DNA of 36,177 nt from Methanobacteriota archaeon (lineage in GTDB: Archaea > Thermoplasmatota > Poseidoniia > Poseidoniales > Poseidoniaceae), in NCBI GenBank assembly GCA_018666575.1, contig JABIYX010000019.1, positions 1 to 36,177 of the forward strand. The letters are read 5' to 3'. The notes under the pieces were generated by a model that saw only the letters and a list, made by a program, of their open reading frames with translations, did no database searches and had not been told where the DNA came from. Positions 18,004 through 27,409 of the stretch are shown here, one piece after another; the first letter of the stretch is position 1, and every line of letters starts with the position of its first letter. The translations under genes and the position numbers were made by a program.

Positions 18004-19767
18004 ATGGGGCGAGAGTTCAGCATCGCATTGGGCTTTGTTTGTTTGATGTTATTTGCTCCGCTCTCTGGTTGTTTTGGAGGAAATCCTGAAGAACCGCTCT
18101 CATCCGAATCCCTAAATATTTCACCTAATATGTTAACAGGGGGTATTTTCCAAACGGTTACGTTTGAAGCTACTGGCGACCTTTCCGTCTTCATTCCATA
18201 TCTAATAAAGGATAAGTCAACAGGATATGTCATCAATTCCACAGTTCTCAATTTAGAAGATGGTGATTCTGTAGAATTGTCAATATTAGCGCCACCCCGC
18301 ACAAATCGTGGTGTCCTGATGCTCGCTGAATATGGAACAGAGTTGTGGCCTCTTCGCGAAACGACCGAATCATGGGGAACTTGGGTCGATCGTAGTGGAT
18401 TCATGGATTCAATCGGAACAGCTGTTCGCTTTGTTCCATCAGATAATTCGAGTTCCTTTACTTATGAAATTCATGATGGAGGATTTGAAATTCTTCCGTT
18501 TGAATTTATGATACAGCGTGAACAAATGCCAGCATACTCGGAAGACGAGGGTGGAAGGCACTCTACTGGTGTTGTTAACGGCCGAACAACGTACAATTAT
18601 TTGTCGATGTTGTCTGATGAAACAGCAGATCCAACAGATGCTGCTGATGGAGCTCTTGGATTCCTTGATCGGTGGGCGGGACAAGGTAACCTTGCATACG
18701 AAGATGCAGCGTTGCATCTGATTCAAACGCTGGAAAATTTCGGGCTTGAGGTCATCACTCAGCGATTTGTCTATGATTCAATACAAACTGGTGCTCAGAA
18801 TCCTGAAGCGTACAACATTTGCGGATATCGATTTGGAGAAGTAGATCCTGACAAATGGATGGTTTTCGGCGCACACTTTGACATCGCACCTCCAGTAAAT
18901 GCTGTCGCTCTTGACCCGCACATCTTTGGAAGAACGTATGGAACTCGAGTAGGTGCTTACGACAATACTGCTGGAACAAGTATGGTTCTTACAGTCGCCG
19001 AGGCTATGGCAGGGTATTCAACAAGAAATACAATGGTTTTCTGTCTCTGGTCTGGTGAAGAAGGTGGAAAAAGAGGGAGTGACTTCTGGACAGATGAATG
19101 GGTAAAGGAAGAAAATCCAAATGTTGAAGTTACCAATTATGTTAATCTCGATATGGCTGGAGTAAACTGGCCAGGTGGTGGAGGCGCGCCTTGTGGTGAC
19201 GGTCATGGCGGCGGTGAAGGAAACTGCGACCCGCAGCCAGAAGTAGATCCTGATGGCTATCCTAAAGACGATGAAGTATGGCCAATGAGAGTCTATATTG
19301 GCCCAAGTCAAGATCATGATATCATGAATCAACCGGCAATGGTCAATTTGGCCATGTGGATTGGTTCGGATGCAATTGGCGTAGAAGAGCAAATGTCTCC
19401 ATTGATTGGAACTGGTTACGACGCAGAAACCTGGAAGGTCGATGATTGGATGGAGAAAGACCGCCCTGAGATTATCGTATACGAAGATACCACTGCCCGA
19501 TCCGATCATGCTACCTTTCAAGATAACCTTGGAACAGTAACGATGGGTTTTGGCGGCCTTGTTGATGGGTATTGGTGCTACCACCAAACCTGCGATACGC
19601 TCGATGAAATGGAAGACTGGATGGATACTACTGGCAAGGACTACGGGGATGAGCAAAGTGGAAAAAGCAATCTCGTTGATGCACTCGATACAATTACTTG
19701 GTGGGCTACGTATTCATTCTTCCATCTTGATGAGTCGCCGATTACCAATTCATATAACCAAGAATAA
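18004..19767 (+). CDS. Secreted lipoprotein, M28-family zinc (amino)peptidase
   Basis: Lipobox-like signal MGREFSIALGFVCLMLFAPLSGCFGG; M28 ligand pattern VFGAHFD, GAYDNTAGTS, LWSGEEGG, NLDMAG, SDHATF. Confidence 0.85.
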   Translation: MGREFSIALGFVCLMLFAPLSGCFGGNPEEPLSSESLNISPNMLTGGIFQTVTFEATGDLSVFIPYLIKDKSTGYVINSTVLNLEDGDSVELSILAPPRTNRGVLMLAEYGTELWPLRETTESWGTWVDRSGFMDSIGTAVRFVPSDNSSSFTYEIHDGGFEILPFEFMIQREQMPAYSEDEGGRHSTGVVNGRTTYNYLSMLSDETADPTDAADGALGFLDRWAGQGNLAYEDAALHLIQTLENFGLEVITQRFVYDSIQTGAQNPEAYNICGYRFGEVDPDKWMVFGAHFDIAPPVNAVALDPHIFGRTYGTRVGAYDNTAGTSMVLTVAEAMAGYSTRNTMVFCLWSGEEGGKRGSDFWTDEWVKEENPNVEVTNYVNLDMAGVNWPGGGGAPCGDGHGGGEGNCDPQPEVDPDGYPKDDEVWPMRVYIGPSQDHDIMNQPAMVNLAMWIGSDAIGVEEQMSPLIGTGYDAETWKVDDWMEKDRPEIIVYEDTTARSDHATFQDNLGTVTMGFGGLVDGYWCYHQTCDTLDEMEDWMDTTGKDYGDEQSGKSNLVDALDTITWWATYSFFHLDESPITNSYNQE

Positions 19768-19800
19768 TCATTAATCTCTTTGTAAAGGGATATATGTTAT

Positions 19801-20367
19801 ATGCAAATATCGCGAGGAGCGCCTATGGAAGATGCTCAAACACCCTTTATAGGTTGGGTCAAATCGAACATTCCGACTGCAAATCTGTTGTCGATTGTCT
19901 TGCTCCTATTCGCTGCATGGGCAGCTGTTGAAATCGTCTCAAACGTCAACGGAACTGAAATCCCACCAACAACTGGTGTACTTTCGAACGAGGATGATCA
20001 AGATGGCCAACGCATTAACAACGGTCTAATCATTGGATTAGGAGCTGTGGCTGGAACTACAGGGCTTATCTTGCAACTGATTATACCAAGGTTTTCGGAA
20101 GGTGGAGATGTTAATTCTGAACCTGTAGAAGATGAAGAAATTGATGAAGTCGTAGAAGATTTGATGGAAGAAACTTCTGAAGAAGACGAAATTATTGTCG
20201 AAGAAATTATTGTCGAAGAGGAAGATATCCTGGAAGAAGAAACTCCTGAAGAAGAGGAGAGTCTTGAAGAAGAGGAGAGTGCCCCTGAGAACCAAGGCGA
20301 GGAAGATTCGGAAGATGATGCCCCTGCCAAAAAAGTAGAAACTCCTATTAAAAAGAGGAAATTTTGA
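19801..20367 (+). CDS. Small two-TM protein with a Glu-rich low-complexity cytoplasmic-type tail
   Basis: TM segments NLLSIVLLLFAAWAAVEIV and NGLIIGLGAVAGTTGLILQLII; tail VEEIIVEEEDILEEETPEEEESLEEEESAPE. Start could be 19825. Confidence 0.6.
   Translation: MQISRGAPMEDAQTPFIGWVKSNIPTANLLSIVLLLFAAWAAVEIVSNVNGTEIPPTTGVLSNEDDQDGQRINNGLIIGLGAVAGTTGLILQLIIPRFSEGGDVNSEPVEDEEIDEVVEDLMEETSEEDEIIVEEIIVEEEDILEEETPEEEESLEEEESAPENQGEEDSEDDAPAKKVETPIKKRKF
20188..20280 (+). repeat. Short in-frame tandem duplications encoding EIIVE and (P/L)EEEES
   Basis: GAAATTATTGTCGAA at 20188-20202 and 20203-20217; C(C/T)TGAAGAAGAGGAGAGT at 20245-20262 and 20263-20280. Confidence 0.85.
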
Positions 20368-20378
20368 GGTGAAGAAGA

Positions 20379-22415
20379 ATGTGGGAACATCGAGCAGTAT
20401 CGCATAAGCAATTCAAACAAAGTGGTAGAATTAACCCTACCGAGACCTATGTTCAGTTGATGGACAAAGTGGAAGACGCCGTTAAAGAGGCTCAAAAAAT
20501 GCCTTTTGACCATGAAGAATTCCTAAAGTACATTCCTCAACACGGTCCTTGGGAGCCAATTCATGCAACTGATGATACCAAGGCTGATCCTCGTACAAGA
20601 TATATTGGGCCTGGACGCCCTAAACTTCTCAACACGAACTTGATTTTTGGTTCTACATGGATTGAATCTGAGCGATTCAAGTTTGAGCGCCGAATTTCAT
20701 CACTTTCTGATTTCCTGAAGCAGAAGACTGTCGTCAACGCAAACATGTGGACGCCGAAGCAGTTGGTAACAACTCAAACCTTCTTCTTTTGTTCAACCGG
20801 TGACGAAGAACGCTTAGGTGGTTCTCTCCTAACAGGAGAAACTGTCAGTGCTAACCATCCATTCCTTGGTGGCGGCGAAGAGGGGCTTGCAGAGTGGGAG
20901 CCTGTTCTTTGGGGACTCGGACACCGTGGTGTCGTTCCTGATTCAGATCCACAAGACAAGGTCTACTATCCTTCATTGATGCATCGAGGTGTAGCTTTCA
21001 ACAACAGACTCGGATGGATTCGATATTCTCCTGCAGGATTTGGAAAGGATGCTAGTGGATACCTCATGACAAAGCCAACAACTTGGATTCATCCTGCTGT
21101 TGACGGCAACAGAGACACTGCAACCTCGTTCAACCTCCTTGTCAATCTTCCTGACAGAAGAATTTCATTCGGAGAAGAAGGAATTACTGACGTTTTCATG
21201 ACGACTGGGAAGACCTCCCTTTACACAATGATGGGAATGATGAGTTCCTCAACTGTTCGACAAATGTTTGGAGCAGGTTCTGAAATGGTCCCTCTAGAAT
21301 TCCACTGCATCGAGCCTGGACTTGATGAATGGATTAAGAATTCTAATGATGAAGACAAGTATGCTCGATTATTCGAAGTAACCGCCTGTCTCGGATACAT
21401 GCTCACCGATCCTAAGGTTGGATCTCTTGGTGGAGCTGCTAAGCGCCGACGTCTGTTGATGTATCCTCATGATCAAGGGAACCTCTTGACTTGTGTTAAC
21501 GCAAGCCAAGTTGCTGACCACGCATTGAAATCTAATTATGCTGCTACAGTGTTCACAAAGCTCGACCAGGCTGACTTCATGAACAGAGTCGCTCGCCGAT
21601 ACAAGGCATATGCTGACCTAGTTACTGCAAGCGACTTCGCTAAGGGTGCTCGATGGATTAGCCAAGCAATGATTGGAGACGATAAGATCCTCGGTCCAAA
21701 CGTACACTCTATCCTCGCAGTTCGTGGATATGATATTCTCAACCTCGACGAGTACATGGAAAGTTTCAACGACGTTTCTGCATCTCCTGAGCGATTGATT
21801 CGAAGAGTTGTTCAATCCGTTGCAACAAACGCACTCAAGACACTGTATCCAATGGATATGCTCGGAGAGAGTAGTGGGGCACAACCATTCTCCCACATCT
21901 TCGCACCAGCTGGAAGCAATGAACAAGCGCTTGTTTACTACACAGACATTCGTTTCCTCGTCCCAACATCTATCGATAAGTTGCGAATGATTACGGGCGC
22001 ACGTGGTGCAGACCGTGGACGAATGCGTGAAGCGTATGCACAGTTGACTGGTGCAGATCCAATGACTGGACTGTCAATCATTGACCTTTGCCTACCATTC
22101 CTTGCAGATCTTGGAGAAGAATCTTGGCAAACAGGAACCGGTCTTAACGAAGACGAAATTATCGTTGAAGTCACTATGGCCGTTAATCCAGCAATTGTTT
22201 GGAAGAATCTCCTTGAGCCAACAACTCTAGAAATCTTTGACTTGCCTAAGGGCAAGAAGGGAACTGCTGCAAACGTATGGGGTGACATGTTCATGACGAA
22301 CGATGCACTTCATGACAAGATGACAAAAGACGGTCAAGGCCACTATCTCAACCTACTCAGATTGTGTTACAATTGGAGTAACGATAAGGCTCATGACATT
22401 CATGGTCTAAACTAA
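20379..22415 (+). CDS. 678-aa soluble protein of unknown function
   Basis: Long ORF preceded by an SD-like GAGGTGAAGAAG; no TM, no Walker motif, no family I recognise. Confidence 0.8.
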   Translation: MWEHRAVSHKQFKQSGRINPTETYVQLMDKVEDAVKEAQKMPFDHEEFLKYIPQHGPWEPIHATDDTKADPRTRYIGPGRPKLLNTNLIFGSTWIESERFKFERRISSLSDFLKQKTVVNANMWTPKQLVTTQTFFFCSTGDEERLGGSLLTGETVSANHPFLGGGEEGLAEWEPVLWGLGHRGVVPDSDPQDKVYYPSLMHRGVAFNNRLGWIRYSPAGFGKDASGYLMTKPTTWIHPAVDGNRDTATSFNLLVNLPDRRISFGEEGITDVFMTTGKTSLYTMMGMMSSSTVRQMFGAGSEMVPLEFHCIEPGLDEWIKNSNDEDKYARLFEVTACLGYMLTDPKVGSLGGAAKRRRLLMYPHDQGNLLTCVNASQVADHALKSNYAATVFTKLDQADFMNRVARRYKAYADLVTASDFAKGARWISQAMIGDDKILGPNVHSILAVRGYDILNLDEYMESFNDVSASPERLIRRVVQSVATNALKTLYPMDMLGESSGAQPFSHIFAPAGSNEQALVYYTDIRFLVPTSIDKLRMITGARGADRGRMREAYAQLTGADPMTGLSIIDLCLPFLADLGEESWQTGTGLNEDEIIVEVTMAVNPAIVWKNLLEPTTLEIFDLPKGKKGTAANVWGDMFMTNDALHDKMTKDGQGHYLNLLRLCYNWSNDKAHDIHGLN

Positions 22416-23384
22416 AGCAGCCAACCATTTGACGAGAGTCATTGGTGAGTAAGGTGTTGTCAAATAGATGAGAACAGGTGTTAGGAAAACCAAGAACAAG
22501 GTCCACCAAACTCCTGCGTTCCAGTCTTTTACCTTCAAGCCATCCAGAGGTCCGAAAGGAATCATGTTGAAGATTCCAAGAACCAAGTTGGCTCCAATCC
22601 AATACACGACTGCATCGTAAACCATTGCTTGCCAAACAAGTGATCCATTGGTAATGTATTCTATTGAACTGTAATCTTGAGCATTTGTAAGAATGAAAAT
22701 AAGTGCTCCTAATGGAATTCCAATGATGAATAATCCAAGATTAACAAGTGGTCCAGCGATTGCTATGTGACCATTTTGGCGTCTAGTAACGAGTCCGGCA
22801 ACCATAACAGCCCCTGGAGCCATAAACAAAATTCCCAAAAAGAAGGCGAGTACCATTCCAAATTGGAGACCTTTTGGATCTGCTCTGAATTCTGCCCAAC
22901 AACCATTCTTCTTAGCCACAACCTTGTGACCGATCTCGTGGAGAACAAATGCGGGACCAACTGCAATAAGCATAATTGGCATTGCGATGAGCACTTGTAT
23001 GAGCCATGGAGAAAACCCTTCTCTCATGCCAGCGAGCCCTCCTGCACTCATGAATCCAAGAGCAAGGGTGAATGCTCCTGTTGCGTAGAGAAGATGTTGC
23101 TTTTCTACATCGCTGAAATGCCAAATTCCACCTTTGTGAAGTTTGGGCTTCGTCTGAGACATGGCCTGAAAGAATCCTTCCATTGGATGACGTGTTGCTG
23201 CTGAGGGTTCGTTTGCATGAACTCGATGAATTCGTGGCTGAGACCCTGCAAAGGGGTTGGACTCGAGAATGTCTGCTCTAGGGTCCCGAACCATGCTATT
23301 CTCAATCATTGGTGCCCTTTGAAGCCTCGCTCGCGATGTACGAGAGTTCATGAGGTTGAACATATAGGGACAATAGAATCTCAT
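22407..23384 (-). CDS. Site-2-protease-like M50 membrane metallopeptidase
   Basis: FVLHEIGHKVVAKKNGC (HExxH), NMIPFGPLDGLKV (the N-x2-P-x3-LDG motif), multiple TM segments. Start uncertain. Confidence 0.87.
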   Translation of the reverse strand: MRFYCPYMFNLMNSRTSRARLQRAPMIENSMVRDPRADILESNPFAGSQPRIHRVHANEPSAATRHPMEGFFQAMSQTKPKLHKGGIWHFSDVEKQHLLYATGAFTLALGFMSAGGLAGMREGFSPWLIQVLIAMPIMLIAVGPAFVLHEIGHKVVAKKNGCWAEFRADPKGLQFGMVLAFFLGILFMAPGAVMVAGLVTRRQNGHIAIAGPLVNLGLFIIGIPLGALIFILTNAQDYSSIEYITNGSLVWQAMVYDAVVYWIGANLVLGIFNMIPFGPLDGLKVKDWNAGVWWTLFLVFLTPVLIYLTTPYSPMTLVKWLAALV

Positions 23385-24081
23385 GTCGATGCCCCGTCGT
23401 GCAATGAAAAATATGGGCTTACAGGCTTGTTGTCTTCGTTGTGATGAACCTGATGATGCAGGAAGTATGCGATGTAAGACCTGTATAGGGCACCATGAAT
23501 CTATGCGTGACAAGATTGCTAAAGCTCCTCAGGATGATGCATTGTATCAATTTGCTAGAGAATTGTTAGCCATGACTGCGACACCACACCGCTTCGATAA
23601 TGATCCTGTTCACGGGCGTGCACTAGAAGAACAACAAATTTTAGCTTCAAATCTCGTTGAGAAACCCACACCACTTACTGAGGAGGATATTGTTGAAACC
23701 TTTCAACAACAGCGTTTAGCGACCAAAACGAATCTCATTCAAGCTGTCGCAAATAAAAACAAATGGAAAGATTCTCCTCCAAAACCAGATGTTGCCCGTC
23801 ACATTGGTGAAGAGGCATGGAGAGATGAAGATCTTGATGATTCAGAGTACCATACTGGAAGGACCGTTCCAAGTCAAAACATCCCCTCTGTCGACCGTTC
23901 TGATAGAGTTGGAGAAGATAATAAGATGGTTACCAGGGTCGATATTCAAGCTAAAGGAAAAGGTGTTGAACAGGAGTTATTAGACATCATCGAGACTGAA
24001 GAATTACATCAACAGAAACAGAAAAAAGATGCTTGGAAATCTACACTTTCTGATGTTGATGATTTACTAAATGATGATTAG
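23383..24081 (+). CDS. Protein with N-terminal zinc-ribbon-like Cys cluster; function unknown
   Basis: CCLRCDEPDDAGSMRCKTC followed by a charged, mostly disordered/helical region. Start may be 23383, 23404 or 23413. Confidence 0.65.
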   Translation: MSMPRRAMKNMGLQACCLRCDEPDDAGSMRCKTCIGHHESMRDKIAKAPQDDALYQFARELLAMTATPHRFDNDPVHGRALEEQQILASNLVEKPTPLTEEDIVETFQQQRLATKTNLIQAVANKNKWKDSPPKPDVARHIGEEAWRDEDLDDSEYHTGRTVPSQNIPSVDRSDRVGEDNKMVTRVDIQAKGKGVEQELLDIIETEELHQQKQKKDAWKSTLSDVDDLLNDD

Positions 24082-24131
24082 TGTTTATTATTTAATTAAG
24101 AAGTAATTAAAACATAAATTAATTATAAAGA

Positions 24132-24860
24132 TTAATTCTTGATAATGTAGGATACTCTTTGCTTACCTTTACCTTTCGATTTCTTCCCGGTAAATTCGAT
24201 TTCACCAATCTCGGATATGTTTCTAACGTGCGTTCCAGCACACGGACACATATCTTGCTGATCTCCAATCGTTACAACTCTAAGATCGTTGATAAACGCT
24301 GGTAAAAGATCCATATTTGTACGTTCTTGCGGCATTATTGCATTGATTTCATCTCGAGTCATTTGAGAATCTGTGACTTCGAGAGATTGAAGAATTTTTT
24401 CATTCACTTCCGTTTGTAATTGTAACAACATATCTTCAGTGAATTGAATAGGATGGAAATCAATTCTGGAACGATCGGTGTGGATTTGGTTACCAACTGT
24501 TCGAACTCCATCAAATAATTCGTATGCAATACCACTGACAAGATGTTGGGCTGTGTGCATTTTCATGTGCGCATATCGACGTTCAAAATCAATTTTCCCA
24601 GTTATCTCCTCGCCTACTTCCAGTCCGTAGACAGCATCAACCGTGTGCTCAATAATATCTCTACCACGAACTTCTGTAACGTTCATCTCGCCGTTTGGGC
24701 TATTGAGAACGCCTAAATCCCAGTTTTGACCACCTCCAAGTGGATAGAAAAGGGTTTGATCAAGAGAGATTTTATTTTCTTCTACCTTTGTAACAGTAGC
24801 AGTGAATTCTTTCTCATAAGCCGCATCTATTGATGATAAGTACAGTCGCTCTGTTGTCAT
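24132..24860 (-). CDS. alaX: Alanyl-tRNA editing protein AlaX
   Basis: FYPLGGGQNWD, HMKMHTAQHLVSG (HxxxH), RIDFHP, CPCAGTHVRNISEIG (CxxxH). Confidence 0.9.
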   Translation of the reverse strand: MTTERLYLSSIDAAYEKEFTATVTKVEENKISLDQTLFYPLGGGQNWDLGVLNSPNGEMNVTEVRGRDIIEHTVDAVYGLEVGEEITGKIDFERRYAHMKMHTAQHLVSGIAYELFDGVRTVGNQIHTDRSRIDFHPIQFTEDMLLQLQTEVNEKILQSLEVTDSQMTRDEINAIMPQERTNMDLLPAFINDLRVVTIGDQQDMCPCAGTHVRNISEIGEIEFTGKKSKGKGKQRVSYIIKN

Positions 24861-25564
24861 ATATCCGTCTCCATCAGTTTGTTCCATAAATTCATACCAT
24901 TCAAAAATCGTTGTTCGCATGACCACATGTTCTGATCAACAGGAAGATAAGTTGACATTATCTCTAGAATTTTGAAATTAGATGATTCTTTTTGCTCACT
25001 ATACCAGGACTCAATCAATCCATCATAGCGTTCAAGCTTTAATTGGGCGTCAGAGAAGTTTTCTACTTCTGTATCGATATGAAGAAACCCTGTAGCTGGC
25101 TTCCTTTCTACATCATAGCGAATACTTACTTCGGTGAGATTATGTTGTTTAGCCCAGGGAACCCAAGTATCCTTTGTTGTATCAATAACCATATCGAACA
25201 TGTGTTCTCCTTCCATTTGACTGGCGCCCTTCAAGTGAACACTAAATCCGCTTTTTGATTTTACTGTTGATACGATTCTCGCTTTGTTAAGAAGGATGAC
25301 TCCTTGTTTGGCAAGTTGAATATTCATTGATTTCATAATCCATTCGTGCCTAAATCCCGTGTCTTTTCCTTCGAATCCCTGTTCAGTTGCAAAATTTAAT
25401 GGAATATTGTCACGATTATGCAGAAGGCTTGGCCATACATTGGGTAGACCAAATTCTGTGTTATGATCAGCAACGAATACTTTATTCCCTTCTTTCAAAG
25501 CTGAATATACGCATCCATATGCGATAAGACCAGCACCAACGATGAGAACTCTAACTGGAATCAC
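24857..25564 (-). CDS. FAD/NAD(P)-binding oxidoreductase-like protein
   Basis: N-terminal Rossmann VRVLIVGAGLIAYGCVYSALKEGNKVFVADH; GTG start overlapping the ferredoxin stop; 4-bp overlap with alaX. Confidence 0.65.
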   Translation of the reverse strand: MIPVRVLIVGAGLIAYGCVYSALKEGNKVFVADHNTEFGLPNVWPSLLHNRDNIPLNFATEQGFEGKDTGFRHEWIMKSMNIQLAKQGVILLNKARIVSTVKSKSGFSVHLKGASQMEGEHMFDMVIDTTKDTWVPWAKQHNLTEVSIRYDVERKPATGFLHIDTEVENFSDAQLKLERYDGLIESWYSEQKESSNFKILEIMSTYLPVDQNMWSCEQRFLNGMNLWNKLMETDI

Positions 25565-25773
25565 CTCTCCATAATATTCAATGCATCAACTGGACATGAT
25601 GGAATACAATGTTCACAGTAGGTACACAACTCCTGTTCAACGATTGCGAGGAGTTCTTTCATCGATAGTGCATTAGTAGGACAAAGACCAATACACGCTC
25701 CGCAACCATAACACCGGTCATCGTCAACGATGAACTCAAGTGTTCCCATAATGGTTCCACTGGACATCATCAT
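25561..25773 (-). CDS. 2x[4Fe-4S] ferredoxin
   Basis: CYGCGACIGLCPTNAL ... CTYCEHCIPSCPVDAL. The upstream in-frame extension to 26013 looks non-coding. Confidence 0.9.
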   Translation of the reverse strand: MMMSSGTIMGTLEFIVDDDRCYGCGACIGLCPTNALSMKELLAIVEQELCTYCEHCIPSCPVDALNIMER

Positions 25774-26038
25774 ATTTGTTCTTCGTCGTCGAGAATCTAT
25801 TTTACAATAAAAAAAATTCCACACGAAACCAAAAATATTCATTTTAAATTCAAAAGACGAGCTTGTCGATAGACCCCTTCGTTTCCACTGGAGACAATTA
25901 ATTGATCGAGAAGAAACAACAAAACAGAAGAGAAAAACAAAAACAACAAAAACCAACTGAAGATTATCGCGTAGAGTGTATATTATTATTGTAGAAAAGT
26001 GATGAGAAATCAATGTTCGAAACCTCTTCTACCTTCCA

Positions 26039-27409
26039 ATGGAAACACAGGGGTGTGACCCACAAGTTCTTCAATTCCGAATGAATCGTCTAAACATGGT
26101 CGTTTATGCACCCGGTCGTACAACTAAATATCCTTCATCGCCTCCCGATAAAGGATTGAGGTACCACTATCTCGGAGGAGGAAACGAAGTCGGGAATGTA
26201 GGAATTGTTCTCGAAGATCCTTCTTCAAATCGTATGTTACTCGATTATGGTCTTGCACCAACCAAACCGCCACGTTATCCTGATGAAGCACCGTATGTCT
26301 CGGATGCAATCATAACTCATTCTCACATTGATCATCTTGGTATGGTTCCGTGGTTGGCTTCAAATCATAATACAAAATTACATGCGACCGAATTAACCGC
26401 TGCAATTTCTGAAATGATGTGGTACGATTGTCACAAAGTTTCGTCGATTGAACGCTATCCATTACCATGGGATAAGAGAGATATTGATATCGCACTATCC
26501 GCTTGGAATACTCACAAATTCAACAGTCCATGGGAGCAAAATGATTGGAAAATGGAATTACATCGAGCAGGACACATACCAGGTGCAGCTATGTTACATG
26601 TAGATACGGGGAGTAAGAAAGTTCTCTTCTCCGGAGATTTTGATACACGCGATTCTCAGTTAGTCCTTGGTGCAAAACCAGTAAAAACCGATGTCTTGTT
26701 TGTTGAGGGAACTTATGGAGGTCGTGATCATCCTTCCAAAGAAGAAGAAAATTTGAGATTCATCAAACGAATTTCAGAAGTTGTAGAAAGAGGTGGAACC
26801 GCTCTTGTACCTGCCTTTGCAAATGGACGTACGCAAGATGTTGTCATGTTACTCCACAAGCATTTACCCCATCTAGAAGTTCATGTAGACGGTATGGGGA
26901 AGCGCGTTGCAAAACTGCAAATGGAACACCCAGAAACATTACGTGATCCTGCAGCGCTTGAAGATGCATGGAGGTGGAGCAGAAGAGTTTCAAGTAAATC
27001 AGATCGAAAGAAAGCTCTTGCTGCAGATGTTATCGTATCCACGTCAGGAATGCTTGACGGAGGACCGTCCATCTGGTATCTAAACCGACTTCGACACGAT
27101 CCAAAAAACGCTCTTTTACTAACAGGATATCAAGCAAAGAATACAGGTGGTCGACGATTACTTGAAGAAAATCGAATCCCGATATTTGGTAACTTAACTT
27201 CAATAGATCTGGAAATTGATCAATATTCATTTTCAACACATGCAGGGCATAGTGAAATTGTCCAGTTTGCGAAAGACTGCGAGGCTGAAGATGTTGTAAT
27301 CTATCATTCAGACCCAAGTATTGCCCGCCCACCACTTGCAAAGGCTCTCGAGGAGAATGGACATAATGTTCATGTTCCAGAAAACGGTATATCTGGTATT
27401 CTCGAATGA
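26039..27409 (+). CDS. MBL-fold beta-CASP ribonuclease-like protein
   Basis: GGGNEVGNVGIVLED, ITHSHIDHLGMVPWL, HRAGHIPGAAML, LFSGDFDTRDSQ, ALVPAFANGRTQDV, STSGMLDGGPS, FSTHAGHSE. Start could be 26084 or 26096. Confidence 0.88.
   Translation: METQGCDPQVLQFRMNRLNMVVYAPGRTTKYPSSPPDKGLRYHYLGGGNEVGNVGIVLEDPSSNRMLLDYGLAPTKPPRYPDEAPYVSDAIITHSHIDHLGMVPWLASNHNTKLHATELTAAISEMMWYDCHKVSSIERYPLPWDKRDIDIALSAWNTHKFNSPWEQNDWKMELHRAGHIPGAAMLHVDTGSKKVLFSGDFDTRDSQLVLGAKPVKTDVLFVEGTYGGRDHPSKEEENLRFIKRISEVVERGGTALVPAFANGRTQDVVMLLHKHLPHLEVHVDGMGKRVAKLQMEHPETLRDPAALEDAWRWSRRVSSKSDRKKALAADVIVSTSGMLDGGPSIWYLNRLRHDPKNALLLTGYQAKNTGGRRLLEENRIPIFGNLTSIDLEIDQYSFSTHAGHSEIVQFAKDCEAEDVVIYHSDPSIARPPLAKALEENGHNVHVPENGISGILE

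Noticed and set aside
19018-19656. 212-aa minus-strand ORF
   Set aside because: Antisense to the conserved M28 peptidase; sequence has no recognisable domain.
19998-20513. 171-aa minus-strand Ser-rich ORF
   Set aside because: Poly-Ser is the antisense of the Glu-rich (GAA/GAG) tail; artefact of codon composition.
22767-23204. 145-aa plus-strand Cys-rich ORF
   Set aside because: Antisense to the S2P protease; Cys residues are incidental.
25774-26013. 80-residue N-terminal extension of the ferredoxin ORF
   Set aside because: Low-complexity, Phe/Val-rich translation of an A/C-biased intergenic region; ferredoxin domain begins after the ATG near 25773.
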